Positions 16,432 to 22,922 of a DNA stretch of 22,922 nt are shown here, piece after piece. Numbering within the stretch: position 1 is the first letter of the stretch; the number at the start of each line of letters is the position of its first letter. Location: NCBI GenBank assembly GCA_016867695.1, contig VGIY01000009.1, positions 1 through 22,922 of the forward strand. The letters are read 5' to 3'. Source of the DNA: Candidatus Eiseniibacteriota bacterium (lineage in GTDB: Bacteria; Eisenbacteria; RBG-16-71-46; CAIMUX01; WJJG01). Under the pieces are notes generated by a model that worked only from the letters and a program-made list of their open reading frames with translations, was not told the origin of the DNA and did no database searches. A program made the position numbers and the translations under genes.

Positions 16432-16461
16432 ACCGTACGGAGCGGGAGTGCGCCCTGTCAA
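16432..16461 (-). promoter_or_regulatory. Candidate promoter for the DUF1624-like gene
   Basis: A perfect TTGACA on the minus strand (16461-16456), an 18-bp spacer, then TACGGT (16437-16432, 3 of 6). It would give a leader of about 90 nt before the GTG at 16333. The rest of 16334-16574 shows no gene. Confidence 0.4.
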
Positions 16462-16574
16462 TCTTGGGCCGGAGGGCGGACCGGGCCCGGCGGGCCCGCG
16501 CCTCCGACCCGGACCCCCTCGTCTTCGGGGCGGCGGAGCGCCCCGCCGGGCCGGCGGTTTCCTTTGCTCCTCTA

Positions 16575-16604
16575 TCGACAGCGGACTCGCCGCTGGGGTA
16601 TCCT
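16575..16604 (+). promoter_or_regulatory. Candidate promoter for the pgs operon
   Basis: TCGACA (16575-16580, 5 of 6), an 18-bp spacer, TATCCT (16599-16604, 4 of 6). Transcription would begin near 16611, about 95 nt before the pgsB ATG. No other plus-strand promoter of this quality was seen in the 371-bp divergent gap, and every downstream gene up to 22568 follows within 25 bp, so this may drive the whole set. Confidence 0.45.
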
Positions 16605-16704
16605 GTCCGTTCTGATTCCCCCTCCAGCGAGGCGGAATTCCACGCACCGGGTCGAACCGGCGCCGGAGGCCCAGGGGCTCATCCTTGGAGGTCTTTTCGT
16701 TGCC

Positions 16705-17925
16705 ATGAGTTATCTTCTACCGCCTCTTCTCGGCAAGGGGGCCTTCTCCCTGGTGCTCCTCCTCCTCCTGCTCGGGCTGACGACCGCCCTCGTCCTCGAG
16801 CGCGCCCGCCATCGGCGCATGGTCCAGCGCATCCCGATCCGCATCCATGTGAACGGGACGCGCGGCAAGTCCTCGGTGGCCCGGCTCATCGCCGCGGGAC
16901 TGCGCGCCGGGAAGCTGCGCACGTTCGCCAAGACTACCGGATCCGCCGCGCGGCTCATCCATCCCGACGGCTCCGAGGAGCCCGTGCCCCGGCGCTCGGC
17001 GCCCAACATCCGCGAGCAGATCGGCATCATCCGCCAGGCGGCCGGCGAAAACGCCGAGGCGCTGGTCATCGAGTGCATGGCCGTGCGCCCCGACCTCCAG
17101 AAGGTCACCGAGCATCAGATCGTCCGCTCCACGATCGGGGTGATCACCAACGTGCGCCCCGACCACCTCGAGGTCATGGGCCCGACGCTGGAGAACGTCG
17201 CCATCGCCCTGAGCGGCACGATCCCGAACAACGGCAAGCTCTTCACCACCGAGGGCGCCTACTCCGACTACCTGGTGCGCGAGGCCATGCGCCGCGGCAC
17301 GCAGTGCGCGGTCACGACCGCCGAACGCCACCCGACGCCCGAGGAGATGTCCGGGTTCGGCTACGTGGAGATCCCCGAGAATGTCGCCCTGGCGCTTGAC
17401 GTGTGCGAGGAGGTCGGCGTCGACCGGGTGACGGCGCTCTCCGGGATGTACAAGGTGACACCCGACGTCGGCGCGACGACGCAGATCCACCTGCGCCGCG
17501 AGGACAAGGAGATCACCTTCGTCAACGCCTTCGCCGCCAACGACCGCGAGTCGACCGTCTTCCTCTGGGGCCTGCTCAACATGCACCGCGGCGGCGATCG
17601 CCGCTCCATCGTGATGATCAACAACCGCGCCGATCGGATGCGCCGGGCGGTCGACATGGCCCAGGTCATCGCCAAGGACATGGCCGCCGACTGGTTCGTC
17701 GTCGTCGGCGACAAGGCCTCCACCTTCATCGACATGGCGGCGCGCTCGGGGCTGCCGCGCAACCGCATGGTCCACATGGGCGGGCGGACGCCGGAGGAGG
17801 TGCTGCAGAAGCTCTTCGATCTGGCCGATCCGCGCGCGGCGATCATGGGGATCGGCAACATCGGCGGATTCGGAGTCCGTTTCATGGACCTCCTGGAACA
17901 GGAAAGGAGCCGGCATGCTTCCTGA
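16705..17925 (+). CDS. pgsB: Poly-gamma-glutamate synthase PgsB/CapB (Mur-ligase-like amide ligase)
   Basis: A 406-residue protein homologous in pattern to Bacillus PgsB/CapB, the ATP-dependent ligase that polymerises glutamate through its gamma-carboxyl at the inner membrane. After an N-terminal membrane helix (12-30) comes the P-loop HVNGTRGKSS (Lys55), then KTTGSAARLI, the PNIREQ segment, IECMAVRPDLQ, NVRPDHLEVMGPTLENVA, and NAFAANDRESTVFLW. Each has a direct counterpart in PgsB (NGIRGKST, KTTGTDARMI, ECMAVNPD, DHMDVMGPTLDE, NGFAANDASST). ATG 16705 gives the expected length. The GGAGG (16687-16691) is 13 nt upstream, longer than usual, so an upstream non-ATG start is not excluded. Its end overlaps pgsC by 11 bp. 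Confidence 0.93.
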   Translation: MSYLLPPLLGKGAFSLVLLLLLLGLTTALVLERARHRRMVQRIPIRIHVNGTRGKSSVARLIAAGLRAGKLRTFAKTTGSAARLIHPDGSEEPVPRRSAPNIREQIGIIRQAAGENAEALVIECMAVRPDLQKVTEHQIVRSTIGVITNVRPDHLEVMGPTLENVAIALSGTIPNNGKLFTTEGAYSDYLVREAMRRGTQCAVTTAERHPTPEEMSGFGYVEIPENVALALDVCEEVGVDRVTALSGMYKVTPDVGATTQIHLRREDKEITFVNAFAANDRESTVFLWGLLNMHRGGDRRSIVMINNRADRMRRAVDMAQVIAKDMAADWFVVVGDKASTFIDMAARSGLPRNRMVHMGGRTPEEVLQKLFDLADPRAAIMGIGNIGGFGVRFMDLLEQERSRHAS

Positions 17926-18376
17926 GGCCATCGGCTTGGGGCTGATCGTCAGCCTGTTCTTCTCCGAGGCGCTGGGGCTCACCGCCAGCGGGCTGGTGGT
18001 GCCCGGCTACATCGCCCTCTACCTCAACCAACCGCTGATGGTCGCGGGCACGCTGCTGGCCGGCATCGTCACGATGCTGGTCGTGCAGTTGATCGGCCGC
18101 TTCATCGTCCTCTTCGGCCGGCGCACGATGGTGCTCTGCGTGATCGTCGGCTACCTGGTCGGGCAGGCGGTGCCGCCCCTGCTGGGGACGGGCCTGGGGG
18201 CTGGCGCGGTCGACATCGGCGTCATCGGCTACATCATCAGCGGCCTGATCGGGTACTGGATGGTCCGCCAGGGCGTGGCCGAGACGACCGCGACGGTGCT
18301 CTGCGCATCGTTCATCGTGCGCCTGGTCCTGATCCTGGTCCACGGCGGCGGTCTGATCCGCACGACGCTCATCTAG
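17915..18376 (+). CDS. pgsC: Poly-gamma-glutamate synthase membrane subunit PgsC/CapC
   Basis: A 153-residue, very hydrophobic protein with about five membrane segments, the size of PgsC/CapC, which forms the membrane synthase complex with PgsB. The N-terminus runs MLPEAIGLGLIVSLFFSEAL followed by a GLVVPGYIALYL segment, the family hallmark (gly-rich, V-P-G-Y-[IL]-A). An AAGGAG at 17904-17909 lies inside the end of pgsB, 5 nt before ATG 17915, and the reading frames overlap by 11 bp, which fixes the start and suggests coupled translation in a fixed ratio with PgsB. Confidence 0.92.
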   Translation: MLPEAIGLGLIVSLFFSEALGLTASGLVVPGYIALYLNQPLMVAGTLLAGIVTMLVVQLIGRFIVLFGRRTMVLCVIVGYLVGQAVPPLLGTGLGAGAVDIGVIGYIISGLIGYWMVRQGVAETTATVLCASFIVRLVLILVHGGGLIRTTLI

Positions 18377-18385
18377 GCACGCGGC

Positions 18386-18403
18386 AGGAGGGCAGGAGAG
18401 TTG
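18386..18403 (+). promoter_or_regulatory. Ribosome binding site that sets a TTG start for pgsW
   Basis: AGGAGG (18386-18391) lies 9 nt before TTG 18401, and a second AGGAG (18394-18398) lies immediately before it. No ATG or GTG in frame gives a product with the N-terminal membrane helix intact, so TTG is the best start. Confidence 0.65.
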
Positions 18404-19516
18404 GCATATTCCTACCAAACGCAGAGGCGCATCCTCGTCGGCGTCCTGGCGGTGCTGGCCGTCGCCTGCACCTGGATCCTCGAGGAGACCAAGGTCTACC
18501 GTCGCGCGCCGGGCTACGAGGTGAAGAAGAGGGCGGCCGAGCTGGCCGACCGGGCCTACGACGCGCTCAAGGACTACTACGTCGGCGACCTGGGACGGAC
18601 GATCAATCCCGACGACGACCCCGCGGCCACGGGGATGATCGGACCGCGGTCCAGCCCGATCCGCAACTCGCAGGGCAACCTGGCGGCCAAGCGCACGAGC
18701 ATCAACCCCAACTTCGCCGCCGTCATCGTCGACTACTTCCAGCAGATCAACCTCAAGCCCGGAGATGTCGTCGCCGTGGCGCTGAGCAGCTCGTTCCCGG
18801 CCATGACCGTCAACCTTTACGCGGCGATGGAGGCGATGGAGCTGCAGCCGGTGGTGATCACGACCGTGGGCTCCTCCACCTGGGGGGCCACCGATCCCGA
18901 CTTCACCTGGCTGGACATGGAACGGGTGCTGCAGGAGAAGGGGCTGATGCGCATCCGCTCGGTGGCGGCAACGCCGGGCGGCAGCAACGACATGGGCAAC
19001 AGCCTGAGCGCCGAGGGCCGCCGTCTCGTCGCCGAGGCCTGCGAGCGCAACGGCGTGCGCATCCTGACCAGCCGCAACATCCTGGACGCGATCTCCAACC
19101 GGATGGACGTCTACTTCGAGCGCGCGGGCGGGCGCGACATCGCCGCCTATGTCAACGTCGGCGGCAGCATCGCCAGCCTGGGCTTCAGCCTGGCGCAGAT
19201 CCCGCTGCCCTCCGGGCTGCACACCGACCTCTGGACGCGCAACTTCCCGCGCGCCGGCACGATGGTGCGCCTGGCCAAGATGGGCGTGCCGGTGATCCAC
19301 CTCGGCCTGCCCCAGAACATGGCCCGCCGCTTCGGCCTGCCGGTCGCCCCGGACTACCTGCCGGCCGTCGGGGACGGCGAGGCGCTGGGCAAGCCGGGCT
19401 ACAACATCGGCCTCACCGCCGCGATGCTCGTCTTCTACGGGATCCTCACGCTGATCCTGACCCTGCCGGAACTGCGTCGCCGCTTCGTCAAGACTTCTCC
19501 GGGAGGAGCCGCATGA
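18401..19516 (+). CDS. pgsW: Poly-gamma-glutamate system protein (PgsW type)
   Basis: A 371-residue protein of the 'poly-gamma-glutamate system protein' family that accompanies pgsB and pgsC in Gram-negative bacteria (I recall this as TIGR04332, not checked). It has an N-terminal membrane helix (residues 10-27, RILVGVLAVLAVACTWIL), a large soluble part facing the periplasm with motifs such as INPNFAAVIVDYF, VALSSSFPAMTVNLYAAMEA and ITTVGSSTWGATDPDFTWLD, and a C-terminal helix (about 343-361, AMLVFYGILTLILTLP) with a basic tail. Its biochemical role is not established. By position it would assist polymer handling at the inner membrane, in the place of PgsA/CapA, which is not seen in this window. 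It starts with TTG. Its stop overlaps the next ATG by 4 bases. Confidence 0.85.
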   Translation: MAYSYQTQRRILVGVLAVLAVACTWILEETKVYRRAPGYEVKKRAAELADRAYDALKDYYVGDLGRTINPDDDPAATGMIGPRSSPIRNSQGNLAAKRTSINPNFAAVIVDYFQQINLKPGDVVAVALSSSFPAMTVNLYAAMEAMELQPVVITTVGSSTWGATDPDFTWLDMERVLQEKGLMRIRSVAATPGGSNDMGNSLSAEGRRLVAEACERNGVRILTSRNILDAISNRMDVYFERAGGRDIAAYVNVGGSIASLGFSLAQIPLPSGLHTDLWTRNFPRAGTMVRLAKMGVPVIHLGLPQNMARRFGLPVAPDYLPAVGDGEALGKPGYNIGLTAAMLVFYGILTLILTLPELRRRFVKTSPGGAA

Positions 19517-20505
19517 CCGGTTCGCTCGACACGCTCGGCCGGAAGGCCGCTGAGCCGCGGAGCAAGGGCATCCCGCTTGGGCGCGGAGCGCTCGCCGCCG
19601 GAGCCCTGGCTGTCGCGCTGCTGCTGGGGCTCGCCGGCCCGGTCGCGGCCAAGCTCGTCTGGAAGGAGGTCCAGCCCGACAAGGCGGGCCGTCAGACCTG
19701 CCTGCGCGTCGCGGGCAAGTCCTCCAAGTACACGCAGCTCGACCCCGCCAAGGGCGTCGAACTGACGGTCCACGGGCCGAGCAAGCTGCGGATCCTCACC
19801 CGCCACCTGCCGGTTCAGGGAAAAACTGGCAAGCGCTCCTACACGCTGGTCGTGGAGCGGGACGGCAAGACGGCGCTCAGGAAGAAGATCACCCGGAGCC
19901 GCGACGCCAAGGCCAAGCTGTGCACCAAGGCGGCGACGGCCGTGGGCGCCTCGGGGGAGAGCGTGATCACTGTCCCCCGCGGCAAGCACACCTTCCGCGT
20001 CACCGTGGACGAGCCGGGCAAGGCGGTCGCCGCCCGCTTCTTCCGCCAGGCTCGCGCCGGCGCCGGCGCCAGGCTCATCGCCTTCTCGCCGCTCGAGTTC
20101 GACCGTCAGTGCCGGCTCGTCACCGCCCAGGGCAATCGCTACACCTGGTTCCGCGCGACGCCGGAGAGGCCGGTGCGCTTCACCGTCCAGGGGCCGACCG
20201 AGCTGCAGATCCATACCCGCGTCGACTTCGAGGAAGGCACGCTGGGCGCCCAGGAGTACGTCGTCGGCATCCAGCGCAACGACCGGCCCGACGTGGAGCG
20301 CCGCTTCCAAGCGCGGATCGATCCCGGGGCCGGCTACGAGGATTGTCCCGGCACGGCGCCGGGCCAGAGCCAGCTGCTCCGGTTGAGCGTCCCCAGCGGG
20401 AACTGGACCTACGAACTCGGGCCGACCGGCAGCGGGGCCGCGTCCTTCACGACGCGGATCCTGATCCCGAAGAGCAGCGTCGGGCTGAGCCACCTCATCC
20501 GCTAG
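19513..20505 (+). CDS. Exported protein with two copies of a Cys-paired beta-rich domain (unknown family)
   Basis: A 330-residue protein that I do not recognise. A basic N-terminal stretch of 24 residues precedes a signal-peptide core (ALAAGALAVALLLGLAGPVA, cleavage near residue 46). The rest is an internal duplication of about 120 residues. Copy 1 (about 63-180) and copy 2 (about 200-318) share the order: Cys, K/RYT, V-x-[LF]-T-V-x-G-P-x-x-L-[RQ]-I-x-T-R, a hydrophobic strand with YTLVV or EYVVG, a second Cys (137, 278), then VP-x-G-x-[HW]-T. The Cys pairs (63/137, 200/278) could form one disulfide per domain in the periplasm. ATG 19513 is fixed by GGAGG (19502-19506) and the 4-bp ATGA overlap with pgsW, so it belongs to the pgs operon. 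Confidence 0.82.
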   Translation: MTGSLDTLGRKAAEPRSKGIPLGRGALAAGALAVALLLGLAGPVAAKLVWKEVQPDKAGRQTCLRVAGKSSKYTQLDPAKGVELTVHGPSKLRILTRHLPVQGKTGKRSYTLVVERDGKTALRKKITRSRDAKAKLCTKAATAVGASGESVITVPRGKHTFRVTVDEPGKAVAARFFRQARAGAGARLIAFSPLEFDRQCRLVTAQGNRYTWFRATPERPVRFTVQGPTELQIHTRVDFEEGTLGAQEYVVGIQRNDRPDVERRFQARIDPGAGYEDCPGTAPGQSQLLRLSVPSGNWTYELGPTGSGAASFTTRILIPKSSVGLSHLIR

Positions 20506-20525
20506 ACCGAGGGCCCAAGCGACCC

Positions 20526-22568
20526 ATGCGTCGGATCGTTCCACTGCTCCTCCCCCTGCTCGCGCTGGCCACGGCGCGCGGGGAGCGCCTGCTCATCCCC
20601 GATGTGCCGCCGCACGCCTCGAGGGCCGACGAGGTCTCGCTCGGCGAGGGGGGGGACTTCCTCGACTTCGTGCGCATCGACGGCGGCGTGACGATCACGA
20701 TCGCCGGGCCCGGCCTCGTCGAGGGCGTCGCTCGCGGGCACGTCGAGAGCCGGGCCGCGGCGCCGGAATCGCTGCGCGTGACCGTCGAGGGCCTGGCCGC
20801 GTACCCCCCCCAGCACTGGTCCCGGCAGGTCCTGCTGGCCCGCGAGTTCGGATACGAGGACGGGCGGCCGGGCCGGATGACCACCCCGCTGCGCTTCACC
20901 TTCGCCGTCCCCCGCGGCGTGCACCGCCTGCGCGTCCATGGAGCGGGCGCCCCCGGCGAGCCCGTCTACGCCCGCCTCGTCTACGACGGCCCCCCGTCGG
21001 CCGAGGAGGCGGAGGCGGCCCGCTTCGCCCGCGTCACGCCGCTGCCGCCGCGGGCCGACTCGCCGGCTCTGCCGGTGGGCATCGGACAGGGGGAGAGCTT
21101 CACCGGCTACTACGGGATCGACGCGGGGGCGCGGCTGCTCCTCGAAGGCCCCGGCCTGCTGCGCCTCTTCGTGCGCGCCGCGGCGCCGCCCGGCAGCGAC
21201 GAGCCCCGCCGGGTGGTCGTGTCGATCACCGGGCTCGAGGGGTTCGGCGAGCAGCGCTGGGTCGAGCCGCTCCGCCGCTCCCGGCGCGACACCTTCGCCG
21301 ACGACCGGCCCGGCCGGCCGACCGGCGCGGCGAGGATCCTCTGCCCGATCCCGGAGGGCCGGCACACCGTCACGCTGCGCGGGGCGACGGCGGGAGGAGA
21401 CCCGGTCTTTGCCGCCTGCTCCTACCAGGGCCCGCCGCCCAAGAGGAGCCCCTGGCGCCTCGCCGGCGACTTCTCCTTCGAGTGCATCTACGACGACAAC
21501 ATCGCCCGCTTCTCGGAGGCCACGCTGCAGAAGCTGCGCAGCGGCCTCGACCCGGCCCAGTTCGGCATCGACATCGAGGACGACCTCATCCTCCATCCGG
21601 TCGTCGGCGCCGAGATCACCCACGGGTCGCTGCTCTTCCGCAAGGCCACCCGCCTGCGCCTGCGCGTCCAGCGCTGGGAGTACATGCGCAACCCGATCAA
21701 GACGAACGACGAGGTCCAGGTCCGCCTGCGCCAGCACTTCCGCCACGGCGACTACCTCGAGGCGATGTACACCTACGCGCCCGACGGCTACATCAAGGAG
21801 CTCGGCGACCGCCCGCCGTACCTCTCGCGCACCGTCCCGCGCGAGTATCTGCCCTTCGAGATCACGCGCAACGCCTTCGACGTCGGCTACCGCTACCGGG
21901 CCAACGCCTGGCTGGCGCTGCGCGCCGGCGGGGGGCGCGTCCTGCGCTTCTACAACCGCCACTTCCTGGAGAACGACCTCTGGGAGTGGAACGCGGACCT
22001 GTACGCCGAGGTCTCGAAGGGGCGCTTCTCGGTGCGCCCGGAGTACGGCTACGCGCTGGTCAAGGCCCGCGGCTACGACCAGGTGGGCGAGACGCTGGAG
22101 AACTCCGACAACGACGGCGACGGATCGTACGAGAAGGACACCTACCGCCTGCGCGTCGCCTACCGCCCCCGGACCGTCGTGCCCGCCCCGGGACCGCTCG
22201 CGCCCGGCCTCGCCGGGGCGGCGACGGGGGCGTTGCGGCATGTCGGGGCGTTCATCGAGCGCGCGCTGGCCGCCGCGCGCACCTCGAGCTGCGAGGCACA
22301 GCTCACCTACAGCCGCCAGTTCTACACCAGCACGAGGCCCCTCTTCGTCGACCCGCTCCACGTCGGGCGGTTTGACGAGAGCCGGCAGATCCAGCTCGGC
22401 TGGAACTCGAGGCCGGTCTACAAACGCATGACGCTCTCGGCCGGGCTGCGCTACACGGAGCGGACGGCCAAGGCCCCCGCCGGGCTGATCGGCGAGAACG
22501 ACCCCTCGGAGGAGAAGGACTACACGGGCGCGCGCTACTGGATCGCGGTGGCCCTGCCCTGGCGATAG
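20526..22568 (+). CDS. Predicted outer-membrane beta-barrel with two N-terminal domains related to the upstream protein
   Basis: A 680-residue protein without a named family. Residues 1-19 are a signal peptide (RRIVPLLLPLLALATARG). Two domains follow, about 40-155 and 187-302, each with the order [VL]-x-[IL]-x-G-P-G-L-[VL]-x-x-x-V-R-style strand, a Val/Ile strand ending in EGL or TGLEG, and [VI]P-x-G-x-H-x-[LV], the same order as in the preceding protein but without its Cys pairs. From about 311 to the end, alternating polar/aromatic strands (FSFECIYDDNIARFS, RLRLRVQRWEYMRN, EAMYTYAPDGYI, QIQLGWNSRPVYKRM, TLSAGLRYTER) and the end WIAVALPWR look like an outer-membrane barrel. A DNDGDG loop at 528-533 is a calcium-binding candidate. 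The gene lies 20 bp after its neighbour. An export channel for poly-gamma-glutamate is inferred, not shown. Confidence 0.8.
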   Translation: MRRIVPLLLPLLALATARGERLLIPDVPPHASRADEVSLGEGGDFLDFVRIDGGVTITIAGPGLVEGVARGHVESRAAAPESLRVTVEGLAAYPPQHWSRQVLLAREFGYEDGRPGRMTTPLRFTFAVPRGVHRLRVHGAGAPGEPVYARLVYDGPPSAEEAEAARFARVTPLPPRADSPALPVGIGQGESFTGYYGIDAGARLLLEGPGLLRLFVRAAAPPGSDEPRRVVVSITGLEGFGEQRWVEPLRRSRRDTFADDRPGRPTGAARILCPIPEGRHTVTLRGATAGGDPVFAACSYQGPPPKRSPWRLAGDFSFECIYDDNIARFSEATLQKLRSGLDPAQFGIDIEDDLILHPVVGAEITHGSLLFRKATRLRLRVQRWEYMRNPIKTNDEVQVRLRQHFRHGDYLEAMYTYAPDGYIKELGDRPPYLSRTVPREYLPFEITRNAFDVGYRYRANAWLALRAGGGRVLRFYNRHFLENDLWEWNADLYAEVSKGRFSVRPEYGYALVKARGYDQVGETLENSDNDGDGSYEKDTYRLRVAYRPRTVVPAPGPLAPGLAGAATGALRHVGAFIERALAAARTSSCEAQLTYSRQFYTSTRPLFVDPLHVGRFDESRQIQLGWNSRPVYKRMTLSAGLRYTERTAKAPAGLIGENDPSEEKDYTGARYWIAVALPWR

Positions 22569-22579
22569 CGGGCGGATCG

Positions 22580-22597
22580 CCCGGCCCGCGGGCCGGG
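22580..22597. other. 18-bp perfect GC palindrome between the barrel gene and the lipoprotein gene
   Basis: CCCGGCCCGCGGGCCGGG is its own reverse complement and could fold as a 7-bp stem with a 4-nt loop. It lies 12 bp after the barrel stop and 12 bp before the ribosome site of the next gene. It has no T-run, so it may modulate or stabilise the transcript and need not end it. Confidence 0.5.
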
Positions 22598-22621
22598 CCG
22601 CCGGAGCGAAGGAGGACGTCG

Positions 22622-22922
22622 GTGACGCACACGAGATGGCTGGCGACGCTGGGGATGCTCGTCGCCGGGCTGGCCCTGGCCGGCTGCGGTGAGCAGGAGC
22701 TCTACAAGCCGCCGGTGAGCCCCTACCGGATCTCCGGGCGGGTCCCCCTGCGCAGCGACGCCCAGGATGTCGCCATCCTCGGCAACTACGCCTACGTGGC
22801 CGCGGGCCAGTCGGGCCTGCAAGTGGTCGACATCACCGACCCCGACCGGCCGGAGCTGATCCTCTGGCTCGACACGCCCAAGTTCGCCAACGCCATCGCC
22901 GTGGCGCGCACCTACGACGCCA
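22622..22922 (+). CDS. Lipoprotein with LVIVD-type repeat, truncated by the window edge
   Basis: Only the first 100 codons are present. The frame begins at GTG 22622, set by AAGGAGG at 22609-22615 with a 6-nt gap, and encodes a lipoprotein signal with lipobox LALAGC (Cys at residue 22), so the mature protein should be lipid-anchored. It continues with AQDVAILGNYAYVAAGQSGL and then QVVDITDPDRPEL, a match to the LVIVD repeat of bacterial surface propeller-like proteins, and a second repeat seems to begin at ANAIAVARTY. It lies 53 bp after the barrel gene on the same strand and could be the last member of the locus. Its function is unknown. Confidence 0.85.
   Translation, partial: MTHTRWLATLGMLVAGLALAGCGEQELYKPPVSPYRISGRVPLRSDAQDVAILGNYAYVAAGQSGLQVVDITDPDRPELILWLDTPKFANAIAVARTYDA

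Overview
This is a high-GC window with dense coding on both strands. It has classical Gram-negative features: a predicted outer-membrane barrel, a lipoprotein, signal peptides and a MATE pump. It also has a small bacterial RRM protein and a pgsB-pgsC-pgsW type poly-gamma-glutamate locus. Together these suggest an uncultured diderm lineage, perhaps of the FCB/Eisenbacteria/Krumholzibacteria kind. That placement is a weak inference because the window has no rRNA or other marker gene. I see no tRNA, rRNA, CRISPR array, insertion sequence or phage gene.

Layout. Positions 50-3899 (minus strand) hold a MATE efflux pump, an MIO-type aromatic amino-acid ammonia-lyase of the HAL family whose cofactor triad reads Ala-Cys-Gly, and a broken baeRF-type gene. 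Positions 4472-5782 (plus) hold an exported arylsulfotransferase-like protein. Its stop codon overlaps that of a convergent secreted protein (5779-7977, minus) carrying twelve G-[DNA]-D-x-Y repeats. Positions 8290-11929 (minus) encode an overlapping pair of ABC exporter half-transporters whose motif asymmetry marks a heterodimer with one degenerate ATP site. Divergent from it is an SppA-type signal peptide peptidase (12321-14057, plus). A tandem repeat and a strong hairpin then separate sppA from a convergent small RRM protein (14258-14554, minus), which has a good promoter about 310 nt upstream. A DUF1624/HGSNAT-like multi-pass membrane protein follows (15227-16333, minus).

Positions 16705-22922 (plus) form the most interesting block. 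pgsB, pgsC and pgsW (poly-gamma-glutamate ligase, its membrane partner and the 'system protein') are tightly coupled by overlaps. They are followed by an exported protein made of two copies of a cysteine-paired domain, then by a 680-residue protein with two related N-terminal domains in front of a predicted outer-membrane barrel. Last comes the start of a lipoprotein with an LVIVD-type repeat. I read this as a diderm poly-gamma-glutamate synthesis and export locus in which the last two or three genes would provide the periplasmic and outer-membrane steps. The synthesis part rests on recognised families. The export part is inference from gene order and the shared domain.
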